From the NCBI GenBank assembly GCA_039545295.1, contig BCIK01000023.1, forward strand, positions 124,001 through 188,000: a DNA stretch of 64,000 bases, written 5' to 3'. The notes beneath the pieces are model-generated. The model did no database searches, was not told where the DNA came from, and worked only from the letters and a program-made list of their open reading frames with translations. Both the position numbers and the translations under genes were made by a program. Numbering within the stretch: position 1 is the first letter of the stretch; each line of letters starts with the position of its first letter. This document shows positions 1-11,520 of the stretch, piece after piece. This stretch comes from Udeniomyces pyricola. Lineage: Eukaryota; Basidiomycota; Tremellomycetes; Cystofilobasidiales; Mrakiaceae.

Positions 1-990
1 TGAGCCGAGTCGAATCGAGTCGAAAAGAAAAGCAACCCACTCCCCTTCCCTTTCCACCCTCGGCCGGAGGATGTAGTTCATCAAGGAATAAAACAACACC
101 CCCCAATCAGGAGAGACAGAACGCGAACGAGGACGGCAGAGGTTAGGAGATGAAGGGGGGGGGTGGGTTTGGAAGATCCACTTCAACAACCTAGAAAAAA
201 AAAGGGGGGGGGGGGATTGAAGGGAAGCAAATATGATGGATAATGATGTTTGTTTTTTTCGCGTTTTAATGGATGCATCCCTGACGATCTTGAGCTTAGC
301 GAATTCAATGTTCTCAGGGTACGTAAACAACGTAGAACAAGCATGGCGGGGAACGAAATGGAATTGCGTGAGAATCTCATGTATGTATGTATGTATGTAT
401 TTATGTATTTATGCAAATGCAAGCTTTGAATGAGAACGATTACGGGAAGTAGGTCGGGTAATTAATCAATTATGGCAGTTGGTATGGATACAATGTCGGA
501 AAAGGATGATTTCTGCAGGAAGACGTCGAAGGGTCGATCGAAAGCCAGGGTAGAAACACTAGCGAGATAGTAATAAGCTACATAGCTAGGTACCGGAACC
601 AATGGAACAGGATTAGGAAGTGAAGGTGAGCCGGTCAGAGGAAAGAGAGAGAGAGAGAGATCAGGTGGGAAGGCCGGAGGCGTTGTTCGCAGATCAAACA
701 ATGTAATATTGCACATGGATGCGTACACCAAAGGAACGCCGGCCTGGACCTGCGTCTAGTCTACCAACCTCCATCTTCATCCTCTCTCTTCATCCTCCCC
801 CCCCCCCCCGCTTCACTCTTCACCCTTGTCCAGCGCTAGCCTGGTTCACTCCCTATACCTCTCTTCCACCACCATTCCCCTTCTACACTTTTGTTTCTCC
901 GACTTCTCCGACGAAACCTTAAATCCATACACACCGTCGCCGTCCCTTCTTCTATGACTCTCCATTCCCTCAGACCCCATCACACTCCCT
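1..990. other. Left-edge stretch without a supported gene
   Basis: No reading frame here has a recognisable domain or consistent splice structure. It holds a short ATGT tandem run near 380-400, a G homopolymer near 204-215, a GA-rich run near 640-660, and a C homopolymer near 797. The right end is the 3' flank of the minus-strand secreted protein gene. A 3' exon of a gene lying mostly outside the window cannot be excluded. Confidence 0.5.
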
Positions 991-2220
991 CTAGACAATC
1001 GTCAGGGCCACCATTCCGACAAACCCAGCACCAGCCATCACCGTTCCCAACGACGTCCATGACCCCCCCATCTGTTTCTCTCCCGCACTCGTGGATCCCG
1101 CCGAAGCCGTCGCGCTCGCACCATTTCCCGAGGAGAACGGGAACGAGGCGGTGTTGGTAGACGAGGCCGAGGTCGACGTGGCTACTGCTGCTGCTGATGT
1201 GCTCAACGACGAAGCCGAAGCAGAAGAGACAGAGGCAGAAGACAGGGTAGAGGATGCGGATAGAGACGCAGAGACAGAAGAGAGCGAGGAGGACGTGGAA
1301 TTGCTGCTTGTCGGATAAGTCGTGTTCGAGGACGGCACAGTCACTGTCACGTTGGGTAGGACAATTGGCGGAGACGCAGAGAGGCAAGTTTGACGATAGG
1401 CTTTGAACAGGGTGAACAGAATGAAACGGGTGAGACGTGAACGAATGAAAGAAGAGGGAATACAACAGCAAGAGTCACATGTCAGAAGAATGAGGCGGGG
1501 AAATCCGCGGTTCTTCCCCACGGGCAGGAAGGGACTGCGGCAAAGAACGAAGAGACACGTCAACAAAGACAAGTCGAAGCAAGGTGATCTCACCTTCAAT
1601 GCTGGATTGATACGACGCGATAGACGCGTTCACGTTAGACGGGTTCGTCGCTTGAAGCGTACACTCCGAGCAGTTCAAGACTGAGAGTAAAAGAGGAGAG
1701 GGTACAGAGGAGAGCGGTTCAGCAAGATCCGCAGGATGCAGCAGTCGAAGGGGAAAAAGGTAAGACTTGTTGAAGTCTATGATCAGGCGAGACCCACATG
1801 AATCAAGAATGCTCTCGTTGCACAAACAAGTCGTGTTGGGACATGACTGAATGTGACAAGAGAACGAAAGGGGAAGTCGAGTCACATGTAGGGGGTCAAA
1901 GGGGGGAGAATAGGGGGGGGAGGAGGAGCAAGGCAAAAAGGTAGGGGCGAGGGAAAAGAAAGAAGGGGCGAGACAGGGGTGAGAATACGCGTCAACTCGA
2001 AGGCTCTCATCCGATCCAACACTGCAACGCCATCTCCTCAACCCGACCAGGGTCTACGCTTCTCGGGCAGGAGAGACCAGGCGAAGATACGAACGGACAA
2101 TGCGGATGAGATGCCGTTGCAGACGTAGACACACTGCTCGGGCACGGAGGTCGAGATTGACGCCTGGCGGGCGAGAAGGGTCGAGAGGGACCGTTGAGGA
2201 TGGCTGCTGCTGCTAGGCAA
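991..2220 (-). CDS. Secreted Cys-rich, Ser/Thr-rich GPI-anchored-type surface protein
   Basis: I do not recognise a named family. The layout is that of fungal GPI-type cell-surface proteins with an N-terminal cysteine module. Four spliced segments fit in phase: one with VPEQCVYVCNG (about 2038-2220), one with CPNTTCLCNESILDS (about 1800-1855), one with LNCSECTLQ (about 1592-1680), and a long last exon from about 1402 to the stop at 991-993. The cysteine spacing (CxxxC, CxxxxCxC, CxxC, then a single C) recalls small CFEM-like modules but is not a clear CFEM domain. About 80 Ser/Thr/Ala-rich residues follow. The protein ends in a short hydrophobic tail (VMAGAGFVGMVALTIV), as expected for a GPI signal. 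The start is not resolved: no ATG is in frame with the first segment, so a small 5' exon carrying the signal peptide probably lies between about 2225 and 2520. Confidence 0.6.
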
Positions 2221-3354
2221 GGCAAAGGCTGAGAGGGGGGAGAGGGAGGGTTGGTCAAGAGAGACGAGAGATGTTGACGATGAGAGGCGAAGGATGGCGA
2301 GGCAAGATCAGGGTCATGTGCATGGGAAGCGAAAGAAACGAGGAGTGAGGCGAAATGAGGGCTATTGGCATACCGAGGTTGGGAAGGACGAAGGCGAGGA
2401 AGACCGATGGGATGAACATGTTTGGGAGAATAAGTCGAGGCGGTGGTGTGGTCTGTGGGTGATGATGGTGGTGGGAGAGTCAAAAAGGTGGGACGTTGAG
2501 GAAGGAAAGGTTGCAAGGTTGCAAGTTGAATCTGGTGAATGTTGTTTGAATTAAGTTAGCGGTTTCGCTTGCGGGTGCCAAGCGGCCACGATTTGCCGAA
2601 GATTCAGAGTGGAGAGTGATTTGACTTCGGAAGAGAGGATTGATGAGTCTGAGTGACTGACTGATGACGTAAATCGATTAACTTGGTACATTATAACTTA
2701 TCCGGTATCCCATATCCACTCGATGCAGCGGTCTTCATGATCGATGGATGCAGATCACCGGTCACCGGTTATAGTATGCGTACGCGTATATATATACACC
2801 GTACCGTCATATTTATCTGGGATGTTGTCAATAATGCAGTTCGCCTTCCGCAGAAACTGTTCAACTCCATCGTCACACGCGGTATTAGTTTTACTACCTA
2901 CACTGCAATTCTCAACTCCACCAACCCAACACGCCGTCACTAATCCATAACCTCGTTCGCACCCTGCACCGCACAGATCATCCGAGTTGGTCACCTCGCG
3001 CTACGCCCGGGCCTTTCGTCTTCCCTTCCCTCTGTTTTCCACGCGTCGCCTCTCCCCACGCGTCCTCTGGATTTTGAAGTTTGATTCCTGTCGCGCCCTG
3101 CATCCGATATTCCTCCTCCGACGCGTTCTTAACATCCCTGTCTGGATCTTGGCCTCTTAGTCGTCACCTACCATCTAACGCCCAACCTTCGTCTTCGTGG
3201 CGATACATCGTTTACTCGTTCTCCTCTGCTTCAGCCTCAGAACGCGTCTCAACGATCAATCGCTCGCCATTGCCTATACTGCCGGCTCTCCAACGTGACA
3301 TCGCTCGCATTCGCTCTATTATCAGGCCCACTTTTACTCCTCACCCTCTAATCA
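2221..3354. promoter_or_regulatory. Divergent intergenic region, secreted protein / KU80
   Basis: This lies between the minus-strand surface-protein gene and plus-strand KU80, so it should hold both promoters. The part near 2225-2520 may also carry the missing first exon of the surface protein. C/T-rich stretches at 3015-3350, just before the KU80 start, look like the pyrimidine-rich leaders common in basidiomycete genes. No specific factor site could be assigned. Confidence 0.4.
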
Positions 3355-6300
3355 ATGAGCGAAAGATCGGGCTATAATACACATCTCTTCATCCTCGACT
3401 GTTCCCCAACCATGGGCGAGCTCGTCCGGGATCCTACAAGCGAACGCGTCGAACTTGATGAACATCCATTTGGCTCTTCCTCGATCGACATGCCGAGTCT
3501 AGGGGCAGCGAATCAGTCTTTAGCGAGTTTGGACGGAGTAGGGATGGGATCAGCATCGTACAATGAACCTGATATACAGACAAAGTTGAAATGGGCGAAG
3601 GAATACATCAACCGCAAGATCGTCTCGCTCGTGAGTACTGATGACCTTCCCAATCTTTCGTCAAGCGTCGATCTCGTGTGACATATCATTCAAGTGACAG
3701 TGGTCCAGGTCACAAAACACATCTGGATCCTCGGGAACTTACGTTCTCGTTGTCCCCTTCACCCGGCACCGAGCTTGCTCCCAGATCGCGACGAAACGCA
3801 AGACTGAACACGTCTGCGTCATCACCGTCGGAGACCGTATGTGTTCCTCACTTCTTGCTCGCTGTCGGACCCATTCAAGTTTTTGTGTCTACAAAAACCG
3901 AAGCCAGAGTATACCAGTGTTTCTAATGATTCATATCCCCTCATTCATGGTCGCCCGCGATCTCCCTCCTCTATTTCTGTTCATCCTCTAATCAGGCACC
4001 AACAATCCCCACGCCGAGAGCGGTTACGACCACATTGATATCCTCTTTGCTCCTACAACTGCGGCCGACTGGATGGTCGAGAAGGTGCTCGACGTCAGGA
4101 TCGGCCACCATCAAGCCGATGGTGAGTTGAAGGCAGGTCATTCGGTTAGAGAAGGCGCATGAATTCGTTTCGGGCTGATCAAACGGGTCCTGTTTTGCTT
4201 TCCTTGCTGACTGCCGCAGTCCTTGGGGCTTTACTGGTGAGCTTGGACGTCTTGGCGTCCCAACCTGAATGGAGGAAAAATAGCTGGATGTATGAAATTC
4301 ATGCCGTGACAGACGGTCAGTCTGTCCCCTCTCTCTATAGTCAGAGGATACACTCTGACGGATTTGATCGACTCCTGTTCCTCGGCTCCCTGACCTCTCT
4401 CCTCGTTTCTTGATATGATCTCTTTGTTGGCCGAGCAGGGGAAAGTGAATTTGGCGACGATCTGCTTGACGACCTCAAGGCTAAACTGCCAAAAGTACCT
4501 GCCGTGACGATCGTTGTGTGAGTGAACACCCCGGAACTTGGGAACGAAAGCATGGTAGCATTATCTGGAACCATAGGAAGCGTTCTCTGATGCTCCTACT
4601 CTCATTTTCTTTGACAGAGGATTCGGCTTCTCGGACAAGACATGGGTCAAAGAAGGAGGTCTCGTCTCGCAAATCAAGTCTCAAAACAAGGTCCGTTCTC
4701 GATGTCGCCCGTTTGTCCGTGACCTTGAATGTAACTATCGTCTGGAGAAGACCTTCGATTTACTCCTTTACCTCTCTCCTGCCGAACAAAGTCGACCAAC
4801 GAAGGCCTCCTTGCCGCTCTTCGTCGCCATGTGCGCGATCCTCCGAAAACATCGAGCGACACCGCCCGAACGTTCAAGATCGCCTCTGCTTCCCGAGCTT
4901 TGCTCGCCGCCCGTTTTCCTGCCCCCAAGATCGTCAAGCCGACCAACAAATCTCTTTCCCTTCGTATCGGAGGGGGCGTCGACAATGACGATGGTCTCGG
5001 ATCACATGGCATCGAGATTGCCGTCAAGATGGGTAAGATGACGGCTGTCGCCCAGCCGCCTGGCCTCAAGAAACTCGCGGTCAGGTACAATCCCTCGGCA
5101 CTGGCGGAGTTAAAAAGTCACAGCCAACTTCAAAAGAGTAGGCGGTTGGACCAGCAGTTGCAGTCCTCCCACAACGTTTCCCAAACGCAAAATTCTTCTT
5201 CTGCTTCGTACCCGTATCCTGAGACGAACATCACCAGCGGGGCTCATCGACTCGCATCTACGCCGATCCTTCCTGATGTTATATCGGGCCCCCTCAAAAA
5301 CATCACCAAGTACCGCTTGCAAATACCTGATCCAACTTCTAGTGAGGCACCTGCCTCCTCATCGATAACATCAACATCGGCAGCAGCAGCCGAAGCACCA
5401 GGTGCCCTTCCTTCTCCATCGGCCTCCTTTCCTCCACCGCTCAAAGAGGAGCTTATAGAAAAAGAAAAGCTCACGAGGGCGTACAAGCTTGGATCTTCTT
5501 GGGTCCCTGTCGAGGAAGAGGATGAGCTGACAGCTGGCAAAGCAGGAATGAGTGTCGGAGGAAGGTTCGAGACCAAGAAAGGCTTGGACGTGTTTAGTTT
5601 CTTATATGCAGCCAACGTAAGTCGCACTAGATTGCTTCTGGAAAAATTCAATTAGAGGCAGTATGTTGACTTACATGCACAAGTTTTGACTTTGCTTCTA
5701 ACTCCCTTCTTCCCCTGTTTAGTTCGATCGCTCCCTCGCCATGTCAGAAGTTTACGCTGTGTACCCCCTTCCGACGTCCTCTCGCTCTCAAATCGAGTTC
5801 TCCTCTCTCATCCAAGCTATGCTTCACCACCCAAAAGGGGAAATGCACGTACTTCTCCGCGTCGTGACTGAAGATGGTTTGCCACCCAAGTTGTTTGTAG
5901 GCAAGGCTGTCGAGAACGAGGTCGGACAGGAATACATGAACTTGACGAGGGTGAGTCGAACATGAGATGTAATACGGCTTTGACCAAAGGTTGCACGAAC
6001 GGGATAGGTCATGTATGCTTCTTATGGACTGAAATGTTTGTTACGCCTTTGCTTGTTATCTTTGGTCCCCAGATGCCTTTCGCAGATGACTATACAAACG
6101 CTCTCTTCCCTTCGCTCGAGAACGTCAAATCGCGTCAAGGCATGGCAGTGGAGAAACACGCCAATATCCCAACGAAGAGTCAGCAAGATGCGATGGATGA
6201 ATTCGTCGCGGCCATGGATCTCTCAGAGGCTAGGTACGCAAAGCTGGAAATTCTTCCCACGCTCTAGATAGGGTTGAGAGTTGACGAGACGCATGTGTTC

Positions 6301-8182
6301 ATCATTGATGTACGCTTCGGCTCTTCCTGTCCCACGTCTGTCTTCTTGCTTCGCTTACTTGTAGAGAAGAGTCGTCCTCTCGTCTCCCCTGGTTCACTCC
6401 TGAAGACTCGTACAAGCCTTCGATTCACCGCATGAAAGATGCTATCTACTTCCAAATGACCGGCGATGTCGAAGCGGGCGATCGCATCGCTCCTCCTCAT
6501 CCGGAACTGACGCGTTACTTTGAACCGCCCCGCGAAGTTATCAAGGACCTGGTAGAGAGCGGGATTGGCGCGAAACTCGTCGAGGCAATGGGGGTGAAGA
6601 AAGGTCAGGACATTTCGCTTGGTTCAATGGGTCTTTGTTTTTTCGAATAATTGGATATCGATTGCGTCGACCAGATGTTGACTTTTTTGTTCCTCGTGCG
6701 TTTTGTTGCTCGATCGGTTCTGGCTTGTTACTCGACCAGTTCCGAGTCAAAGTCTCAAACGCAACGCTGCCAACGGAAACGAGACAGAAGCGACCGACGA
6801 GTTGAGTCCTTTCATACTCTTGCCCTGGTTTTCGTATCCTCTCCCTCATTTCTCCTCATTTCAGCATCACACCAACCACGGTGCTAGCGCTTTGCCTTTT
6901 TTTTTCGGGGCTTTTCACTTGTCGTCATCGAGATCGACTCAATCGTTGTGGCATATTCTCTGGTGGCCGTTGACTCATCGCCTCTCATTCATGCTTGCGC
7001 TTCTGATTGGATGATCGTCTCTCTCTCTCTCTCGTTCACGTATTCCAGTTTCGGCGACCTCGACGATCTTCTCAGATCATCAGATGCCCTGAAAACCCCT
7101 CTCCCTGCTGCCACGCCTATCGCTGCGGTCAACTTGAAGTCACTTCCTAACCGCATCACTTCCATCACGACCACACCCGTCCATTCCCACACGGACTACC
7201 TCGTGACATCACCGAGTCCCGCTAAACGTCGCCGTACCACGCTTCAGGAGGACTCGGAGCGTCAGGGAAATGACACCACTATGCTCGACGCGGATCAAAC
7301 CATCGCGGACGATCAAGCTGAGGATAGTTCGGGGACAGAAGACGATGATGGCGACGAGGAGGAGGAGGAACCAGATAGAGTGGATGGACAGGCAGGTGAC
7401 AAAAGAGTCGAATCGCTGTACAGAGGTCAAAACCCTGTGACCGAGTTTGAGCGGACGTTGAAGACATCGTTGGGAAGAGGCGAAGGCGTAGAGGATCGAT
7501 TGCCTCAAGGTAAGTTGCTCATAAGTGCGGCTGACTAGGGAGTCTTGTTCGTATAGGCCATTGTGTGTTAGATCTCTTGGACAGCTACGGCTTGATATGA
7601 AGATCGTGTCGACAAACTCGATAACATCATTGCGTTTGTTTTCGCCATTTGTATTTATCCTTCTTCGGTGGTTGATGGTTGGAAGCTATGAATGGACTCA
7701 CGAAAGCTATTCTGGAGATGATCGGCCAAGGAGGTGAGGTTTGCCGTCTCGCTCTCTTTTCTCCCTCCTTTCAAAAGACGGGTCCCATCCAAATGTTCCC
7801 CTTTCATCTTTCTCACCGGAGGGACTACCGCTCACCAAATATATAGAAGACTGACCCTTTCCCTCATCTGCAACCCCCCAATTTAGATTCCTACCATTCA
7901 CTCGCCTACACGAGCCTCCAACATCTTCGACGCCGCAGTCTCTCGCTCGAAGAACCACTCCTCTTCAACTCCTTCCTTTACAGCCTCAAGGCGCGGGCTC
8001 GAGCCGAGCCGTCTGTCGCGGCGTTTTGGAAGTATCTGAGGGAGGGTGACAGGGATGAAGGTGATGGTGGGAGGGGAAGGAGACAGGAAGGGGTTGGGTT
8101 GATTCGATTTGAAGAGGATGTCGTCGCGAGGGAGAGTGAGGTGTCAGAGATGGAAGCCAGACAGTTCTGGGAGGGGCTATGA
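3355..8182 (+). CDS. KU80: Ku80 subunit of the Ku heterodimer (non-homologous end joining)
   Basis: This is the Ku80 subunit, which with Ku70 forms the ring that binds DNA ends for NHEJ and works at telomeres. Fourteen exons join in phase: 3355-3630, 3785-3836, 3996-4121, 4220-4315, 4439-4517, 4618-4690, 4792-5616, 5723-5950, 6073-6233, 6365-6603, 6740-6800, 7049-7509, 7686-7733 and 7887-8182. They give 1,006 residues, longer than the usual 700-750. The N-terminal vWA-like domain begins THLFILDCSPTMGEL, and a Ku core beta-barrel follows (KGLDVFSFLYAAN, SEVYAVYPLP). The C-terminal helical domain carries the Ku80-type NPVTEFERTLKTSL motif, which separates it from Ku70. Extra length comes from low-complexity inserts: a Ser/Ala/Pro segment at about 5160-5450, and a segment at about 7210-7380 with a basic PAKRRR cluster followed by an acidic run. 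No vertebrate-type DNA-PKcs-binding tail is visible. The start ATG directly opens the conserved domain. Confidence 0.93.
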
Positions 8183-8515
8183 TGACGAGACGCTTAGTAG
8201 GCTATTAGACTTATATGATATCTCTCCATGTGGAGGCGGCTTTAGGAAAGATGCGTTTTGCGGTAGTTTGATATTTTAGCCATTTTGGTCGGTCATTGTC
8301 TTTTTGTCGACTCGGAGGTAACGCTATGGCATTGGTCCATCACAGTAACCATCTGACAGATAAGATGATGTGAGCACCAGGACAAGCACAATGACAGTCA
8401 AATCCACCCGATGAGAAAAGCAAAAGCAAAAGACGGAAGAACATGATCATCATCCACCTCGAGTTCCTCTCTCTCTCCCCTCTCTCCCAGATATATAGAT
8501 GAGGCAACCATCACT
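8183..8515. other. Convergent 3' region, KU80 / BFR2
   Basis: This is a tail-to-tail spacer between the KU80 stop and the minus-strand BFR2 stop. It must contain both polyadenylation regions. No reading frame or repeat of note was seen. Confidence 0.5.
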
Positions 8516-10972
8516 CTAGAACACTCTAAGTCCACCCAATCCCTTGATCTCCTCTTCCCGTTGACCCACCTCCTCTCCGTCGTCCTCTTCCATTCTCCCC
8601 ATCTTCTTCCCCAACAAGCTCGCAAACAACTCATCGACTTGCTCCTCATGCCAACCGCCCCCGACGCCTTCCATCTTGACGGGCACCATAAAGTTTTGAA
8701 TCTTTTCTTGGGGCGTGAAGCGAAGTTTGCGACCTTTGGACGCTCGAGTGTCGATGGAAGCTTTTTGACGGGCGGATTTGGGGAGTCGGTTTGGGAGGGG
8801 TGGGGCGCTGGAGGAAATGGCTGGTTAGGTTTAACAAACGGGACAGGTGGGGAGGAAAAGAAGCGCAAATAGAGTGAGTGTGCGAGAAGAAAATGAGGAT
8901 GAGGGGTGTAAAAGCGATCAGATAAGGGAAAGGATGAAACGAGAAGAAAGAGGTAGTTGGAAGGAAGATTCCAAGAACCCTTGTGCCAGGAAACAGCAGG
9001 TCTGGGAGAGAGAAGAGGGAGGGGGGGGGGGGAGGAGAGAGAAAGAGAGAAACAGGGAGATTCAGGAAGTCATGGAGCCAACTTACAATCTAATCCACCT
9101 CCCCCTTTCCTCTCAATTACATCCCTCACCAACGTCGCGTAGAACTCCTTTTCGCCCTCGACGATGCCCGACGACCCACTCGGTTTGGGTTGCTGATCGA
9201 TTTCCCGGGCGCGTTTCGCGAGGGTCGCTCCGATTTGCTCGACGGCACCGATTTTGACGGCCCGGAACTTGTCCCGCGGTAAGAGGGATGACAGGCCTTG
9301 GGCGGCGAGGATCTTGGACGACCATTTTGAGAGCGTCGAGAGGAGGTTAGGGTGTGTTGCGTCGGAGAGGGTGAGGGCGTCGAGGGAAGCGAGGGGGAAG
9401 TAGTCGGAAGAAGAAGAGGAAGAAGAAGAAGGGGAGGAAGGGGAAGGGTGGGATTGTTTGAGACGTTTGGTGGGGGAGGGGAAAGGAAGATCAGGTGTGT
9501 TGATAGTGGAGAGACCCTGGTTTGATTCCGAGAAAGGATCGAGAAGTCAACGAGTTGATTTTGAAAGGAAAGCAAAGAGTCAGTCATAATGATGATGAGA
9601 GAGGATAACCAAGAACAATCTTGTCACTCCGTCCTACTCGTGCCCTTTGTCTTCTCTCAAATGAAAAGAGAACAATAACTCGAGAAGAAACCAAACATGG
9701 AGCAGCCCTCACCTCTCTCAATTCAAACAGACCCTCACTCAACGCCTTCAATTCCTCCTGGATTTCTTGGACCAACTTTCTCTCTTCTTCACTTCCTTCT
9801 TGACCCTTCAACAACGCCTCCACCCCATGCTGGTTCTCACCCCCATCGTCGGCCCCTTGGAGCAGCTCATCCGTCGCGAGGAGACCTTTCTGCAGCCGGA
9901 TCCGAACAGGCATGAGCGATTCAAAGAGGTCGAGTTGACGCTTAACAGCGAGTCCTTTGGTCACGTCGGAAGAGATGGACGAGCGAAGAGACGACAAGAT
10001 TTGGGTCGTCTCGAGGGATTGACGAGGTGGAGAAGCAGGGGTATCGTCGTTGTCGTCGTTGGACATAGGATCGTCTTGATCGTCGTCGTCGTCGTCCTCC
10101 TCTTGATCGATTTCATCCTCTTCTTCCTCATCAATCTCGTCCTCATCTTCCTCTTCCTCGTCAATCTCATCCTCTTCTTCTTCTTCCTCCTCCTCCTCAT
10201 CATCGTCCTCAAAGATCTGCTTTCTCGTCCTTCGTTCCCCTCCGTACTTGGCCATATCCTCGCGCTCCTTCTCCTTGTCCTCGACCGACTTGCGCAGGCT
10301 CGAAGGGCTGTTTTCCAAATCATCATCATTGACATGGTTTTGGGAAAGGAACGAATCAATGCGATTCCGTTGAGTGCAGGTGAACCGTGTGGAAGGAGAG
10401 TTAAAGATCGGAGTTCAAGAGGAAAAGTGCGAGGGAGAGAAGGGGGGAAGGGAAGAGGGGGGGGGAATGGGGCATGTCAGTTGCTTGTCATATCTACCTA
10501 CGCCCATGAGACCTCTTCAAAACGACGTGTCAACCTCCCCCTCCCTCTTTTCCTTCTTCCAATCAAACCCACATAGCTGACCTCAACAACTCAAGTGGCC
10601 AACTCTCAGTCCTACGATCGACTTACCCGACTTGAACGTAATGACCCCTCGCGTCGTCCTCTCCTTCCCCTTGGGTCTCGCCCTCCTCGTCGGCTTCACG
10701 CGTCTCATCCCGCGTTAGGCTCTTGGACGCATTGAGTGATGAATAAGCGTTCTCGGGATCGAATTCGGTCGGGGCTGGGTTGGAGAGAAGCGCGAGTTGT
10801 TCAAGGAGCGTGGGTTCTGGAAGGAAAGCGTAAGGGCAGGCCAAGGGGGGGGGGGTCCGAGAGAGGGGGAGTGGGGATGAAAAGAAAGGCAGTAAGGGGG
10901 AGGACATTAGCAAAAGGATTGTGTTGGTTGAAATGAACGAGACGATGGACTGGTTGAGAGCTTACTGCTCAT
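8516..10972 (-). CDS. BFR2: Bfr2/AATF/Che-1 (Traube) family ribosome biogenesis protein
   Basis: AATF/Bfr2 is a nucleolar protein of the small-subunit processome, needed for early pre-rRNA cleavage. Five exons join in phase, 10966-10972, 10627-10816, 9713-10307, 9087-9516 and 8516-8820, giving 508 residues. The first exon is only 7 nt. The protein shows the family order: PTLLEQLALLSNPAP near the N terminus, the GHYVQVGPSSLRKS motif across the exon 2/3 junction, and a long Asp/Glu tract (about 10085-10225). Next come the AATF leucine-rich core (QLDLFESLMPVRIRLQKG) and the Traube C-terminal domain, with VRDVIERK near 9110 and KLRFTPQEKIQNFMVPVK near 8690. Both reverse-complement acidic and hydrophobic frames here are shadows. 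Its close neighbours are unrelated, although UTP6 at 17 kb acts in the same processome. Confidence 0.92.
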
Positions 10973-11520
10973 GATGGTGTGAGTAAAGGGAAGGACGCGA
11001 GTAGGTGGTGAGGTGGTTGGTCCGTGGATGGTGGTGGTGGTCGAAATTGTAGAACGTCGATCACCTGTACCATCATCCCTAATATTATATTATTAACCGA
11101 TCCAATAATATCGGTCTCGGCTGTCTCGATGCTGTGCACGCTCAGATCCGCCTTGAATCTCTTGGACTCTCTCCGGCCACGCCCAATGATATACCTACCT
11201 CAGATTCCACAGCTACCGTCTGTTACAAAGCACCATGATTGACGTATAACACAGCAAGCGAGAGTTGTCGGATAATAAATCATCATGAGGATATAGACTT
11301 GTCATCCCGGCCTGATTAATATGCAGAAGTCCCAACACCATCACCTCATAATCTGCCAGCCAACCGACCGACCCCCCAACCCCCCCCCCCCACCCCATCC
11401 TCCCCAGGTCAAAACCAATGACACCCCTACGACACAACCCAAGTAAATCCTCCACACAAACCATCAAGGACGCACGCCCCATCAGCCGTTAGTTCGTACC
11501 AAAGCGGCTCTCTCGCATCA
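10973..11520. promoter_or_regulatory. BFR2 upstream region and EAF3 3' flank
   Basis: This lies between the BFR2 start and the EAF3 stop, both on the minus strand. It is expected to hold the BFR2 promoter and the EAF3 terminator. A C homopolymer sits near 11380-11390. No defined factor site is assigned. Confidence 0.4.

Noticed and set aside
9767..10576. Plus-strand frame rich in Ile, Leu, Val and Phe that looks like a multi-pass membrane protein
   Set aside because: It is the reverse complement of the Asp/Glu tract of BFR2 on the minus strand; GAT/GAG repeats read backwards give hydrophobic codons.
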